A stretch of DNA of 64,000 nucleotides from Xanthomarina gelatinilytica (GCF_000348685.1 NZ_ANLA01000020.1:39672-103671); one strand, 5' to 3'. Shown: positions 9,130 to 18,260, numbered from the stretch's first letter. Translations and numbers: made by a program. Notes: a model not told the origin generated them from the letters alone.

Positions 9130-10248
9130 ATGATTACACTAAAAGAAGTAAAAAACAAAAAGGAGTTAAAAGCATTTGTAACCTTTCCTTTTCAATTATA
9201 CAAAAACTCCAAATACTGGGTTCCTCCTATTATTTCAGATGAAGTGGCAACGCTAAGTGCGGATAAAAATCCAGCTTTCTTGCATGCTGATGCCCATTTT
9301 TTCCTTGCCTATAAAGACAACAACTTAGTTGGCCGTGTGGCTGCCATTGTAAATTGGACTGAAATCAATGAACAAAATGTAAAAAAAATGCGTTTTGGTT
9401 GGTTTGATACCATTGATAATTTGGAGGTCTCCAAAACATTATTGGATAAAGTGGTAGAAATTGGAAAATCCCATCAATTGGAATTTGTTGAAGGTCCCGT
9501 CGGTTTTTCAAATTTAGACAAAAATGGAGCTTTAACCTATGGGTTTGATCATATAGGAACCATGGCAACCTGGTACAATCATCCTTATTATATCACACAT
9601 TTTGAACAGCTAGGCTATTTACCTGAAAAAGAATATATAGAAAGTAAATTTCTTTTTAAAAACATTCCCGTGGAACGCTTTACAAGGGTAAACGAGATTA
9701 TTACCAAACGTTTTAAACTTAGACCAAGCAAATTTACCAAAACAAAAGAGATTGTTCCACATATAGACAGCATGTTCGATTTGTTCAATAAATCCTATTC
9801 CAAACTCTCTACTTTTGTTCCTGTTTCTGATGCACAAAGGGATTATTTCAAACAGAAATTTATCAATTTTATCAATCCGGAATACATTAAATTTGTTTTT
9901 GATGAAAACGACAATATGGTCGCATTTTCCATAGTGTTGCCATCCTTTTCAGAAGCCTTGCAGGAAGTAAATGGCAAACTGTTTCCTTTTGGTTTTTTAA
10001 AATTGTTAAAAGCCAAAAAGAACAGCAAAACCGTATTGTTTTACCTAATTGGTGTTGAGCCACATTACCAAAACAAAGGTGTTACTGCCATAATTTTTAA
10101 AGAATTTTATGAGACTTTAAAAAAGAATCGCATAGAGACTTGTATCCGGTTGCCAGAGTTAGCCAATAATTTGGCATCGCAACAAATATGGAAGGATTTT
10201 GATTGTGAAATTATTAAGAGACGAAAAACCTTTAAAAAGGAGTTGTAG
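9130..10248 (+). CDS. GNAT-fold N-acetyltransferase-like protein
   Basis: This 372-aa cytosolic protein has a central GPVGFSNLDKNGALTYGFD segment and a C-terminal acetyl-CoA-binding-like stretch (IGVEPHYQNKGVTAIIFKEF, about 305-324). The second resembles the GNAT Q/R-x-x-G-x-G/A loop in degenerate form. Homologues in Bacteroidota are annotated variously as N-acetyltransferases or hypothetical proteins. The acetyl acceptor is unknown. It lies 18 bases after the outer membrane protein and 28 bases before the small lipoprotein, so the three may form one transcript. Confidence 0.6.
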   Translation: MITLKEVKNKKELKAFVTFPFQLYKNSKYWVPPIISDEVATLSADKNPAFLHADAHFFLAYKDNNLVGRVAAIVNWTEINEQNVKKMRFGWFDTIDNLEVSKTLLDKVVEIGKSHQLEFVEGPVGFSNLDKNGALTYGFDHIGTMATWYNHPYYITHFEQLGYLPEKEYIESKFLFKNIPVERFTRVNEIITKRFKLRPSKFTKTKEIVPHIDSMFDLFNKSYSKLSTFVPVSDAQRDYFKQKFINFINPEYIKFVFDENDNMVAFSIVLPSFSEALQEVNGKLFPFGFLKLLKAKKNSKTVLFYLIGVEPHYQNKGVTAIIFKEFYETLKKNRIETCIRLPELANNLASQQIWKDFDCEIIKRRKTFKKEL

Positions 10249-10276
10249 TCTTGAAATCGATTTTTTAAATTTTATT

Positions 10277-10639
10277 ATGAAAAACCTAAAACTCATCTGT
10301 TTACTTATCTTATTAGGTGTTTATACATCATGTAGTAACGATGATGATGACAATGACATTTTAATTGGAACATATACAGAAACTTCACCTGTTAATGGTC
10401 GTACTCAATTAAGATTTGAATTAGGCAAGATCGTTATTAAATCTGAACCTGGACATGTAAGTCAGACTAAGTTTTTTTATGAATTGAAAGACAATACCAT
10501 AAAACTTACGCCAATAAGTAATAGTATGTATTCTAGTGAACTTGAATTTTATATTATTGATGAATCAAAATTTGAAATTCAAAATCTTCATGCCCATATT
10601 CCAGAAGCACCAACATCCTATATGACATTTGAAAAGTAA
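10277..10639 (+). CDS. Small lipoprotein of unknown function
   Basis: The open frame extends upstream to 10199 within the preceding gene, but the ATG at 10277 is preferred because it starts a lipoprotein signal: hydrophobic residues 4-17 and lipobox YTSC with Cys19. The following SNDDDDND is the acidic run that directs lipoproteins to the surface in Bacteroidota. The mature part (about 100 aa) has predicted beta strands (GTYTETSPVNGRTQLRFE) like lipocalin-type small flavobacterial lipoproteins. I do not recognise a specific function. A bidirectional terminator follows. Confidence 0.75.
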   Translation: MKNLKLICLLILLGVYTSCSNDDDDNDILIGTYTETSPVNGRTQLRFELGKIVIKSEPGHVSQTKFFYELKDNTIKLTPISNSMYSSELEFYIIDESKFEIQNLHAHIPEAPTSYMTFEK

Positions 10640-10678
10640 CATATGTGCTTATAGTATTATGAAAACATATTCAATAAA

Positions 10679-10710
10679 AAAATCCGATAGCAAAAACACT
10701 ATCGGATTTT
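10679..10710. terminator. Bidirectional terminator
   Basis: AAAATCCGATAG (10679-10690) and CTATCGGATTTT (10699-10710) form a perfect 12-bp stem with an 8-base loop and T-runs on both strands. It separates the lipoprotein gene from the convergent synthase gene. Confidence 0.85.
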
Positions 10711-10731
10711 ATATATAAACAGTTAGATATT

Positions 10732-11991
10732 CTATTTGTCCATGGCAGCAGCTACAGAAGCAGACAGCCTTTTATAGGTACCATTTTCCAAACGTTCCCT
10801 AATGCCATCAAAAGCATCCAAGGTTTCGTTTACGTCTTCCAAGGTATGAGTTGCAGTAGGAATTAAACGCAGTAAAATCAATCCTTTTGGTATTACAGGA
10901 TATACTACAATAGAACAGAAAATACCATAATTTTCTCTTAAATCCCTTACCAAAGCCATAGCTTCAGGAATGCTTCCTTTTAAGTAAACAGGTGTTACGC
11001 AACTTTGTGTGGTCCCAATATCAAAACCTCTTTTCTTTAAACCAGATTGAAGTGCATTGGTGTTTTCCCAAAGTTTATTTTTAAGTTCTGGCATGGTTTT
11101 AAGCATTTCCAAACGCTTTAAAGCTCCTACTACCAATTGCATTTGCAAGGATTTTGCAAACATTTGCGAACGCAAGTTATATTTTAAAAAGTCAATAATT
11201 TCTTTATCGGCAGCAATAAAAGCTCCTGTACTTGCCAAGGATTTTGCAAAAGTGGCAAAGTATACATCAATACCATCTTGAACGCCTTGTTCCTCACCTG
11301 CTCCAGCGCCTGTTTTACCTAGGGTTCCAAAACCATGGGCATCGTCCACTAAAAACCTGAAGTTGAATTTCTTTTTAAGTTCAACTATTTCTTTTAAGCG
11401 TCCTTGCTCACCACGCATCCCAAACACACCTTCGGAAATCACTAAAATCCCACCACCAGTTTGTTCAGCCATTTTAGTGGCTCTTTCAAGGTTTTTTTCT
11501 AAACTTTCAATATCGTTGTGCTTATAGGTAAAGCGTTTTCCCATATGCAAACGCACACCATCTATAATGCAGGCATGAGCATCTACATCGTAAACAATTA
11601 TATCGTCTTTTGCAACCAAGGCATCAATAGTGGAAACCATTCCTTGGTAACCAAAATTTAATAAATAGGCTGCTTCCTTGTTTACAAAAGCTGCCAATTC
11701 ATTTTGTAATTTTTCATGTAAATCTGTATGTCCAGACATCATTCTAGCTCCCATTGGATAGGCAGAACCATAAGCTACAGCAGCTTCTGCATCTGTTTTT
11801 CGAACTTCAGGATGATTTGCTAAACCTAAGTAATCATTGATGCTCCAAGTAATGACATCTTTTCCTTGAAACTTCATTCTGTTTGAGATTTGACCTTCCA
11901 GTTTAGGAAACACAAAGTAGCCTTCTGCTTGTGATGCCCATTTTCCAAGTGGTCCTTTATCTCTATAAATTTTATCGAATAAGTCTTTCAT
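10732..11991 (-). CDS. Alpha-oxoamine synthase, SPT-like; probable cysteate fatty acyltransferase
   Basis: This 419-aa PLP enzyme is of the serine palmitoyltransferase/KBL/BioF type. The DDAHGFG motif (216-222) and FATFAKSLASTGAF (245-258, PLP Lys at about 250) resemble serine palmitoyltransferase more than BioF or Kbl. Such enzymes condense an amino acid with a fatty acyl thioester, releasing CO2, to make a 3-keto long-chain base. The next gene upstream encodes a CBS/cysteine-synthase-like protein that could supply cysteate, so the substrate may be cysteate and the product a capnine (sulfonolipid) precursor, known in gliding flavobacteria. Serine palmitoyltransferase or 2-amino-3-ketobutyrate ligase remain alternatives. 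It has its own -7 element. Confidence 0.8.
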   Translation of the reverse strand: MKDLFDKIYRDKGPLGKWASQAEGYFVFPKLEGQISNRMKFQGKDVITWSINDYLGLANHPEVRKTDAEAAVAYGSAYPMGARMMSGHTDLHEKLQNELAAFVNKEAAYLLNFGYQGMVSTIDALVAKDDIIVYDVDAHACIIDGVRLHMGKRFTYKHNDIESLEKNLERATKMAEQTGGGILVISEGVFGMRGEQGRLKEIVELKKKFNFRFLVDDAHGFGTLGKTGAGAGEEQGVQDGIDVYFATFAKSLASTGAFIAADKEIIDFLKYNLRSQMFAKSLQMQLVVGALKRLEMLKTMPELKNKLWENTNALQSGLKKRGFDIGTTQSCVTPVYLKGSIPEAMALVRDLRENYGIFCSIVVYPVIPKGLILLRLIPTATHTLEDVNETLDAFDGIRERLENGTYKRLSASVAAAMDK

Positions 11992-12019
11992 ATAAGCTAT
12001 TAATCATGATTTAATGGCG

Positions 12020-12027
12020 CAAAATTA
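12020..12027 (-). promoter_or_regulatory. -7 element for the SPT-like gene
   Basis: On the minus strand it reads TAATTTTG, a perfect TAnnTTTG match, 28 bases upstream of the ATG at 11991. No good -33 element is visible. Confidence 0.6.
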
Positions 12028-12079
12028 GATATTTAAATGCTTAATACATAATCTTTTTTCACACTATTATTAACAAAAA

Positions 12080-12103
12080 CATGTTACTTAATTCAGTAAC
12101 ATG
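12080..12103 (-). terminator. Terminator between the two PLP-enzyme genes
   Basis: The arms CATGTTACT (12080-12088) and AGTAACATG (12095-12103) pair perfectly around a 6-base loop. On the minus strand TTTTTG follows. It would end or attenuate transcripts of the cysteate-synthase-like gene before the SPT-like gene. Confidence 0.7.
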
Positions 12104-12116
12104 CTTTAAATGGTAG

Positions 12117-13163
12117 TTATTTAATATATTGTATACTTTGAGCTGTTTCTTCCTGCTCATGTTGACTATCAAAAAAGCCTTGTTCATTCATCCAGGAATC
12201 GCTGTATATTTTACTCATATAACGTGAGCCATGGTCAGGAAATACAACCACAACATTGGAGTTCTCATTAAATGTGCCTTCTTCGTTTAGCTGTTTTAGA
12301 GCTTGCATGGCTGCTCCTGAAGTATAACCTACAAACAAACCTTCGGTTTTGGCTATCTCTCTGGCTGTATGGGCACTTTCTTCGTCTGTAACTTTTATGA
12401 ATTGATCTATAATATCAAAATCTGTAGCAGTAGGAATTAGATTTTTTCCCAGACCTTCAATTCTGTAAGGATAAATCTCTTTTTCATCAAACTCATGGGT
12501 TTCATGATATTTTTTTATGACAGATCCATAAGCATCCACACCAATAACCTGAACATCTTTATTTTGTTCTTTTAAGTATTTTGCAATGCCGGAAATTGTT
12601 CCTCCTGTTCCACTACAAGCTACCAAATGGGTAATTTTACCTTCAGTTTGGTTCCAGATCTCTGGTCCTGTAGTATGGTAATGGGCATCTATATTCAATT
12701 CATTGAAATATTGATTGATGTAAACAGAACCTTCTGTTTCCCTATGTAAGCGTTTGGCAACCTCGTAATACGATCTTGGATCGTCTGCAGAGACATGAGC
12801 TGGGCACACATATACTTGGGCTCCCATGGTTTTAAGCATGTCTATCTTATCTGCCGAAGATTTAGAACTTACGGCAAGAATACATTTATATCCTTTAATG
12901 ACGCTAACCATAGCGATACTGAAACCAGTGTTTCCGGAAGTTGTTTCAATAATGGTGTCTCCAGGTTTTAAAATCCCTTTTCTTTCTGCTTCTTCAATGA
13001 TATAAAGAGCTATCCTGTCTTTTGAAGAGTGTCCTGGATTGAAAGATTCTATTTTAGCAAAATAGTTTCCTTTTAAAGAAGAGGTGATTTTATTTAGTTT
13101 AATTAGAGGCGTGTTGCCTACCAATTCTAAAACATTATTAAAAACTTGTTTATTTTTTTTCAT
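12117..13163 (-). CDS. Cysteine-synthase/CBS-like PLP enzyme, possible cysteate synthase
   Basis: This 348-aa fold-type II PLP enzyme has the PLP Lys48 in HSSKDRI, the substrate loop TTSGNTG (74-80) and the phosphate-binding SGTGGT (about 186-191). Its N-terminal motif [11 protein letters not shown] is closer to cystathionine beta-synthase-type proteins than to CysK. Such enzymes do beta-replacement on serine, O-acetylserine or phosphoserine. Because its neighbour is an SPT-like acyltransferase, I infer it may use sulfite to make cysteate for sulfonolipid synthesis; a plain cysteine synthase or CBS is the alternative. The two genes have separate promoters with a hairpin between. Confidence 0.78.
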   Translation of the reverse strand: MKKNKQVFNNVLELVGNTPLIKLNKITSSLKGNYFAKIESFNPGHSSKDRIALYIIEEAERKGILKPGDTIIETTSGNTGFSIAMVSVIKGYKCILAVSSKSSADKIDMLKTMGAQVYVCPAHVSADDPRSYYEVAKRLHRETEGSVYINQYFNELNIDAHYHTTGPEIWNQTEGKITHLVACSGTGGTISGIAKYLKEQNKDVQVIGVDAYGSVIKKYHETHEFDEKEIYPYRIEGLGKNLIPTATDFDIIDQFIKVTDEESAHTAREIAKTEGLFVGYTSGAAMQALKQLNEEGTFNENSNVVVVFPDHGSRYMSKIYSDSWMNEQGFFDSQHEQEETAQSIQYIK

Positions 13164-13210
13164 ACATGTTATTTTTTGGCAACTAAATATTAAAGCAACC
13201 TAAAACCTTG

Positions 13211-13218
13211 CAAAAATA
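13211..13218 (-). promoter_or_regulatory. -7 element for the cysteate-synthase-like gene
   Basis: Minus strand TATTTTTG, a perfect TAnnTTTG, 47 bases upstream of the ATG at 13163. Confidence 0.6.
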
Positions 13219-13232
13219 CATATTTTTTTTAA

Positions 13233-15293
13233 CTAACAAGTAATTCCTTCCAAATCCAATATAAAAGCGTATTCCAAAGCGACCTCCTTTAAGCTTTCAA
13301 ATCGTCCAGATGCGCCTCCATGACCCGTATCCATATCTGTATACAGCAATAACCTGTTAGAGTCGGTTTTCAGGTCACGTAATTTTGCAACCCATTTGGC
13401 AGGCTCCCAATATTGCACTTGGGAATCGTGAAGTCCCGTAGTTACCAATAAATGAGGATAATCCTGCGCTTTCACATTATCATAAGGGGAATAAGATTTC
13501 ATATACTCGTAATAAGCTTTATCGTTTGGATTTCCCCATTCATCATATTCTCCAGTAGTTAAAGGAATGGTATCGTCCAACATGGTTGTAACCACATCCA
13601 CAAAAGGCACTACAGCCAACACACCATTATAGAGTTCAGGATTCAAATTGATAATAACTCCCATTAAAAGACCTCCAGCCGAACCACCATAAGCATATAA
13701 ATGTTTTTCTGAAGTATAATTGTTTGCAATTAGATACTTTGAACAATCTATATAATCGTAATAGGTGTTCATTTTGGACAATAATTTTCCGTTTTCATAC
13801 CAATCGCGACCCAGATATTCCCCTCCTCTAACATGTGCTATGGCATAGATAAAACCTCTATCCAACAAACTTAGCCTAACGGTTGAAAAATATGGATCTA
13901 TGGTTGACCCATAAGACCCATAAGCATATAACATGAGTGGATTGCCCGACTCTTGTTTTAAATCTTTTCTGTAAACCAAAGATACAGGTACCTTTACACC
14001 GTCTCTTGCAGTCACCCAAATTCTTTCTGAAGCGTAATTTTCTTTCTTAAAATTTTTATCCAAAACCTCTTGTTCTTTTTTCAGTTCCTTGGTTTTGGTT
14101 TTAAAATGATAATCTATAACCGAACTTGGTGTTGTTAGGGAATTATAGGTATATCTTAAAAACTCACTATCAAAATCTGGGTTGTTGCCCGTGTAAGCTG
14201 TATATGTTTCGCTTTCAAAAGGTAGATAGTAATCTTCTTTTCCATCCCAACTCATGATTCGAAGTTTATTTAAACCTTGTTCCCGTTCACTTACAACCAA
14301 ATAGTCTTTAAAAATTTCTATATCCTCCAAAAGTACGTCTTTCCTATGTGGCAGTAAGTCTTGCCAATTACTACTTTCTGTATGAGTCTCGGTTGTTTTT
14401 TTAAGTTCAAAATTTACTGCACCATCCTTGTTTGTAAGCACATAAAAATGGTTTTCGTAATGTGCAATGGAGTACTCTACACCTCTTTCCCTTTTGCTAA
14501 ATATTTTAAAGGCTTCGTTTGGTGTATCGGCATTTAAAATCCGGTACTCGGAGGTTAAGGTGCTTGAAGACCCAATCACTATATATTTTCTGGATTTGGT
14601 TTTATATACAAAGGTGTTAAAAGTCTCGTCTTCCTCATGATATACTTCCACATCTTCAGTTACTTTAGTATGCAATTTGTGTTTACAAATACTGTTGGAA
14701 CGAAGCGTTACCTTATCTTTACGGGAATAAAAAAGGGTTTGGTTGTCGTTGGCCCAAGTTACACTTCCTGTGGTATTTTTAATTTTTTCAGGATAGATTT
14801 CACCAGTAATTAGGTTTTTAACCTGAATAATGTATTGCCTCCTGCTAACTGTGTCTGTTGAAAAAGCTGCCAAGCTGTTATCTGGACTAATGGAGATACT
14901 GCCCAATTTAAAATAAGCATGGTTTTTGGCCATTTCATTGCAGTCAAACAACAATTCTTCAGGAGCCTCCAAGGTTTCCTTTTTTCTGGAATAAATAGGG
15001 TAATCCTTCCCTTTTTCGAATCTAGTTATATACCAATATCCATTAAACTTATAAGGAACGGACTGGTCGTCTTCTTTGATTCTGGCTTTCATTTCTTCAA
15101 ACAACTTTTCCTGAAACGCTTCTGTGTGTTTCATCATCTGTTTGGTATACTTGTTTTCGGCGTGCAAATAATCCAATACTTCTTGGTTTTCCCTATCATT
15201 TAACCAATAGTAATTGTCTATTCTAACATCGTCATGCGCAACAAGGGTCTTAGGAATTTTTTTTGCCTTTGGAGGGAATATTTTGTTTTTCAA
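13233..15293 (-). CDS. ptrB: Oligopeptidase B-type S9 prolyl oligopeptidase, TTG start
   Basis: From a TTG at 15293-15291 the product is 686 aa, the usual length of oligopeptidase B. It begins LKNKIFPPKAKKIPKTL, the normal N-terminus for the family, followed by DNYYWLNDRENQEVLDYL. The N-terminal beta-propeller runs to about residue 400. The catalytic domain has the Ser nucleophile in YGGSAGG, the Asp in GLHDSQV and the His in DTGHGG. It cleaves short peptides, often after basic residues. The frame is open further, to 15566, but that part is antisense to ybaB and lies upstream of a -7 element at 15326-15333. No in-frame ATG exists near the true N-terminus. Confidence 0.87.
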   Translation of the reverse strand: MKNKIFPPKAKKIPKTLVAHDDVRIDNYYWLNDRENQEVLDYLHAENKYTKQMMKHTEAFQEKLFEEMKARIKEDDQSVPYKFNGYWYITRFEKGKDYPIYSRKKETLEAPEELLFDCNEMAKNHAYFKLGSISISPDNSLAAFSTDTVSRRQYIIQVKNLITGEIYPEKIKNTTGSVTWANDNQTLFYSRKDKVTLRSNSICKHKLHTKVTEDVEVYHEEDETFNTFVYKTKSRKYIVIGSSSTLTSEYRILNADTPNEAFKIFSKRERGVEYSIAHYENHFYVLTNKDGAVNFELKKTTETHTESSNWQDLLPHRKDVLLEDIEIFKDYLVVSEREQGLNKLRIMSWDGKEDYYLPFESETYTAYTGNNPDFDSEFLRYTYNSLTTPSSVIDYHFKTKTKELKKEQEVLDKNFKKENYASERIWVTARDGVKVPVSLVYRKDLKQESGNPLMLYAYGSYGSTIDPYFSTVRLSLLDRGFIYAIAHVRGGEYLGRDWYENGKLLSKMNTYYDYIDCSKYLIANNYTSEKHLYAYGGSAGGLLMGVIINLNPELYNGVLAVVPFVDVVTTMLDDTIPLTTGEYDEWGNPNDKAYYEYMKSYSPYDNVKAQDYPHLLVTTGLHDSQVQYWEPAKWVAKLRDLKTDSNRLLLYTDMDTGHGGASGRFESLKEVALEYAFILDLEGITC

Positions 15294-15325
15294 AAGTGAA
15301 AAATTTTTAACTGAATTATAAGTGC

Positions 15326-15333
15326 CAAAAATA
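15326..15333 (-). promoter_or_regulatory. -7 element for the oligopeptidase gene
   Basis: Minus strand TATTTTTG, a perfect TAnnTTTG, 32 bases upstream of the TTG at 15293. It decides the start: the longer open frame begins upstream of it. Confidence 0.65.
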
Positions 15334-15344
15334 TGAAAATTAAA

Positions 15345-15352
15345 TAGCTTTG
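15345..15352 (+). promoter_or_regulatory. -7 element for ybaB
   Basis: TAGCTTTG, a perfect TAnnTTTG, 26 bases upstream of the ybaB ATG. It is back to back with the divergent -7 element at 15326-15333. Confidence 0.6.
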
Positions 15353-15378
15353 TAATTAAATTAATAAAATATAAAATT

Positions 15379-15702
15379 ATGTTTGGAGATCTCATGGGAA
15401 TGATGGGAAAACTTAAGGAAACCCAAAAAAAAGTAGAAGAAACCAAAAAACGATTGGATACGGTTTTAATTGATGAAAGCAGTAGCGACAAAAAATTAAC
15501 AGTCACTTTAACAGCCAACAGAACCATTAAATCCATTAAAGTGGATGAAAGTTTGTTGCAGGACAAGGAAGAGTTGGAAGACTACCTGATACTTACACTA
15601 AACAAAGCCATTGAAAGAGCTACGCAAGTAAACGAATCTGAAATAGCTGCAGTGGCAAAAGATGGCATGCCAAATATTCCGGGAATGGATATGTTTAAGT
15701 AA
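15379..15702 (+). CDS. ybaB: YbaB/EbfC nucleoid-associated protein
   Basis: This 107-aa protein starts [21 protein letters not shown], with an amphipathic coiled helix, then the beta-sheet segment [20 protein letters not shown]. It ends with a C-terminal helix and a Met/Pro-rich tail ([10 protein letters not shown]). That is the full YbaB/EbfC architecture: small dimeric proteins that bind DNA and act as nucleoid-associated or regulatory proteins. In many bacteria ybaB neighbours dnaX-recR, but not here; it is divergent from the oligopeptidase gene, with 85 bases between the starts. Confidence 0.92.
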   Translation: MFGDLMGMMGKLKETQKKVEETKKRLDTVLIDESSSDKKLTVTLTANRTIKSIKVDESLLQDKEELEDYLILTLNKAIERATQVNESEIAAVAKDGMPNIPGMDMFK

Positions 15703-15815
15703 AAGGGCTTTTGGTTCAAACTCAAAGAATTTTTAACTAACAATTTGAGGGCAATAAAAGTCATACTTTTTTATAAAATCCTTATTTTTAAGAATTAATT
15801 TTAATTTTTAACGCT

Positions 15816-16145
15816 ATGTTCGAATTATTTCAAAGTGAAAACAACCAAAAGTATTATTTTAACCTAAAAGCCAAAAACGGTCAAGTTATCCTGTCCAGTC
15901 AGGGTTATTCCGATAAATCTGGTGCAAAAAACGGTATAGAATCTGTTAAAACCAATTGTGGCGACGACGCGAAGTTTGAAAGAAAAACAGCTTCCAACGG
16001 AAAATTCCATTTTAATATAAAAGCTGGAAACGGACAAATTATAGGAAGCAGCCAAATGTACGCTTCAGAATCTGGAATGGAAAATGGCATAGAATCGGTT
16101 AAAACCAATGCGCCAAATGCTGGAATTGAAGATAAAACAGCTTAA
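15816..16145 (+). CDS. YegP/DUF1508 protein with two repeats
   Basis: This 109-aa protein consists of two copies of the DUF1508 repeat. YYFNLKAKNGQVILSSQGYS is followed by KNGIESVKTN in the first half, and FHFNIKAGNGQIIGSSQMYA by ENGIESVKTN in the second. Each repeat is a small beta-beta-alpha unit. Proteins of this type (E. coli YegP) are widespread, cytosolic and of unclear function. It is monocistronic with a perfect bidirectional terminator after it. No clear TAnnTTTG element is visible in the 113 bases upstream. Confidence 0.9.
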   Translation: MFELFQSENNQKYYFNLKAKNGQVILSSQGYSDKSGAKNGIESVKTNCGDDAKFERKTASNGKFHFNIKAGNGQIIGSSQMYASESGMENGIESVKTNAPNAGIEDKTA

Positions 16146-16167
16146 AAAAAGATATTTTTTCACATGC

Positions 16168-16203
16168 AACAAAAAAGCATCAGAATTCTGATGCTTTTTT
16201 GTT
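16168..16203. terminator. Bidirectional terminator, 36-bp perfect palindrome
   Basis: The sequence from 16168 to 16203 is a perfect palindrome centred on GAATTC, with A-runs and T-runs at the ends. It serves both the yegP-like gene and the convergent gene ending at 16210. Confidence 0.85.
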
Positions 16204-16209
16204 GATTAT

Positions 16210-17151
16210 CTATCTATAACCAAACTTTAATTTAATACCATATTTTTCTTCAATTATAGGTTTCTTTTTATCTGTTTCATAAGAACAAATCCCAAATTTT
16301 GAACGATCTGCATTTACTTTTTTAAAATCTGTACAATGCTTACCAAACGAAAAATTAAATTGATAATTCGAGAGTTTTGTTCGTGTTTTACCACTTTCTT
16401 GATATAAAACCGAAACTCTACCATTCTGAAAAGCGTAAATTATTGCAAACTCTCTGGGATGTAATGCTCCAGATTTTATGGCAGTTACTAATTTTTCTTC
16501 GGTCAACTCGTTAATTGGATAATCGTAATGTAGAAGTGTTGCAGTTATCTTGGCATTATCCAATTCACAATCGTTTATTTTGGGAGCATCATTAGAATTA
16601 TCAATACCTATTAGATTTTCACCAGGATATTCATTTTTATCTACACTTTCCTTTATTTTAAAGAAGTTTGAATAAACTATCCCTTTATAGGTTTTACTAC
16701 TTTTGCTTTCTTGTTCTTTTTGGTAATTTCTATGAAAGGTCTTCGATTTACCAATACTAATATTTGATTGGTATTCTGCATATAGATCATTAAATTCTTT
16801 CTCCAATTTCAGCCAATCAGAAATATTTAATAGTTCCTTGAAAATAGTGATTTCTTTAAGGCATTTTATTTTTACGCCATGCTTAAATGCTTCACGCATC
16901 CAATTAATTGCTTTGGATTTGTTTTTGTTTATTAAAGAAATTTCTGCTGCAATAACATAATCCTTTGCAAATGCTGGCTTATAATAAGTAAGCAGGTCGT
17001 TTAATAGGGTTTCAGCATTTTGAAAATTTTCTTGTACTATAAGTTCTTCGACTTGAATAAATTCTTGATGGTACAACAAGAAATCTTTTTCAATAATATT
17101 ATCCTGAAACAACAAAAAAGTCAAAAGCAATATTAAATTCTGAATCATCAA
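16210..17151 (-). CDS. Secreted or membrane-anchored protein of unknown function
   Basis: This 313-aa protein has a hydrophobic N-terminus (MMIQNLILLLTFLLFQ) that looks like a signal peptide without a clear lipobox. Residues 25-125 are helical and resemble degenerate TPR-like repeats (QNFQNAETLLNDLLTYYKPA, NKSKAINWMREAFKHG). The C-terminal 150 residues include a segment about a codes-like 'TEEKLVTAIKSGALHPREFAIIYAF' stretch, which I do not recognise. The gene begins 16 bases after the threonine aldolase stop and may be its operon partner. No function is assigned. Confidence 0.65.
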   Translation of the reverse strand: MMIQNLILLLTFLLFQDNIIEKDFLLYHQEFIQVEELIVQENFQNAETLLNDLLTYYKPAFAKDYVIAAEISLINKNKSKAINWMREAFKHGVKIKCLKEITIFKELLNISDWLKLEKEFNDLYAEYQSNISIGKSKTFHRNYQKEQESKSSKTYKGIVYSNFFKIKESVDKNEYPGENLIGIDNSNDAPKINDCELDNAKITATLLHYDYPINELTEEKLVTAIKSGALHPREFAIIYAFQNGRVSVLYQESGKTRTKLSNYQFNFSFGKHCTDFKKVNADRSKFGICSYETDKKKPIIEEKYGIKLKFGYR

Positions 17152-17167
17152 CCTTTAAATTAAACAC

Positions 17168-18193
17168 TTATAACTTCAAACCTCTCAAAACACTTAAAAA
17201 CCTGTCATGCATAGCATCTGTATAATCCAAATGTGTTACAATTCGCAACTTTCCTTGTCCCATACCACTTAATCGAATATTATTGGCCTCAAGCAAACGC
17301 AAAAATTTAGTTTCGTCTGTTTTTTGCCGTAATTCAAAAATAATGATGTTGGTTTCAACGGGTTCTACTTTTTTAATAAAAGTCAAACCATTTAAAACCT
17401 CGCCTATTTCTTTGGCTTTGTTATGGTCATCAACCAATCTGTGGATATTATTGTCCAAAGCATACAAACCTGCAGCAGCCAAATAACCCACTTGCCTCAT
17501 GCCTCCACCAAGGATTTTTCTTATTCTAATGGCATGTTGCATAAGGGCTTCATCTCCAATTAACACAGAGCCTATGGGACACCCCAATCCTTTACTTAAG
17601 CATACAGAAATGGTATCGAACAATTTCCCGTAATCTGTAGCTGTTTCTGGTTTGGAAACCAAGGCATTCCATATTCTTGCACCATCTAAATGATACCCTA
17701 AATTATTTGTATCGCAAACCGATTTTATCTTTTTCAACTCCTCGAAATCCCAACAAGACCCTCCTCCTCTGTTGGCCGTGTTTTCAACTTCTACCAATGC
17801 TGTTAAGGGACTGTGGTAAAAGTCTGGTGGATTTAGGGCTTCAACAACCTGTTCTGCCGTAAACATGCCTCTATGTCCTTGAAGAAGCTTGCAGGAAACA
17901 CCACTGTTAAAAGATGCGCCTCCACCTTCATAATTATAAATATGAGCGTCTTTATCACAAATAACTTGATCTCCTGGATTGGTATGCAGTTTTATGGCTG
18001 TTTGGTTTGCCATGGTTCCAGTAGGAAAAAACAAGGCCTTGGGCTTACCGAACATTTTGGCAAGGCGCTCTTCAAGCACATTTACCGTTGGGTCTTCTTT
18101 ATACACATCGTCACCAACCTTGGCTTGCATCATAGCTTCCAACATGTCTTTTGTTGGCTTGGTAACCGTATCACTTCTTAAATCTATAGTCAT
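17168..18193 (-). CDS. ltaE: Low-specificity L-threonine aldolase
   Basis: This 341-aa PLP enzyme starts with IDLRSDTVTKPT, the hallmark N-terminus of threonine aldolases. It also has GDDVYKEDPTVNVLEERLA, HLDGARIWNA (about 168-177) and the PLP Lys in LSKGLGCPIGSVL (about 204). It cleaves L-threonine or L-allo-threonine to glycine and acetaldehyde in the cytosol. The gene is divergent from prfB across a 93-base gap. The gene after it, of unknown function, is only 16 bases away. Confidence 0.93.
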   Translation of the reverse strand: MTIDLRSDTVTKPTKDMLEAMMQAKVGDDVYKEDPTVNVLEERLAKMFGKPKALFFPTGTMANQTAIKLHTNPGDQVICDKDAHIYNYEGGGASFNSGVSCKLLQGHRGMFTAEQVVEALNPPDFYHSPLTALVEVENTANRGGGSCWDFEELKKIKSVCDTNNLGYHLDGARIWNALVSKPETATDYGKLFDTISVCLSKGLGCPIGSVLIGDEALMQHAIRIRKILGGGMRQVGYLAAAGLYALDNNIHRLVDDHNKAKEIGEVLNGLTFIKKVEPVETNIIIFELRQKTDETKFLRLLEANNIRLSGMGQGKLRIVTHLDYTDAMHDRFLSVLRGLKL

Positions 18194-18260
18194 AAAAAAA
18201 ATTAAAGTATAAAACTATAAAATTAAATCAAGTTATATTTTATCTGCCAGTTTTTAATTT

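Noticed and set aside
15294..15566. N-terminal extension of the oligopeptidase reading frame
   Set aside because: It lies antisense to ybaB and upstream of a -7 element; its residues match no oligopeptidase family N-terminus.
16168..16203. Perfect 36-bp palindrome as a mobile-element end or attachment site
   Set aside because: A-runs and T-runs and the convergent genes on either side make it a bidirectional terminator.
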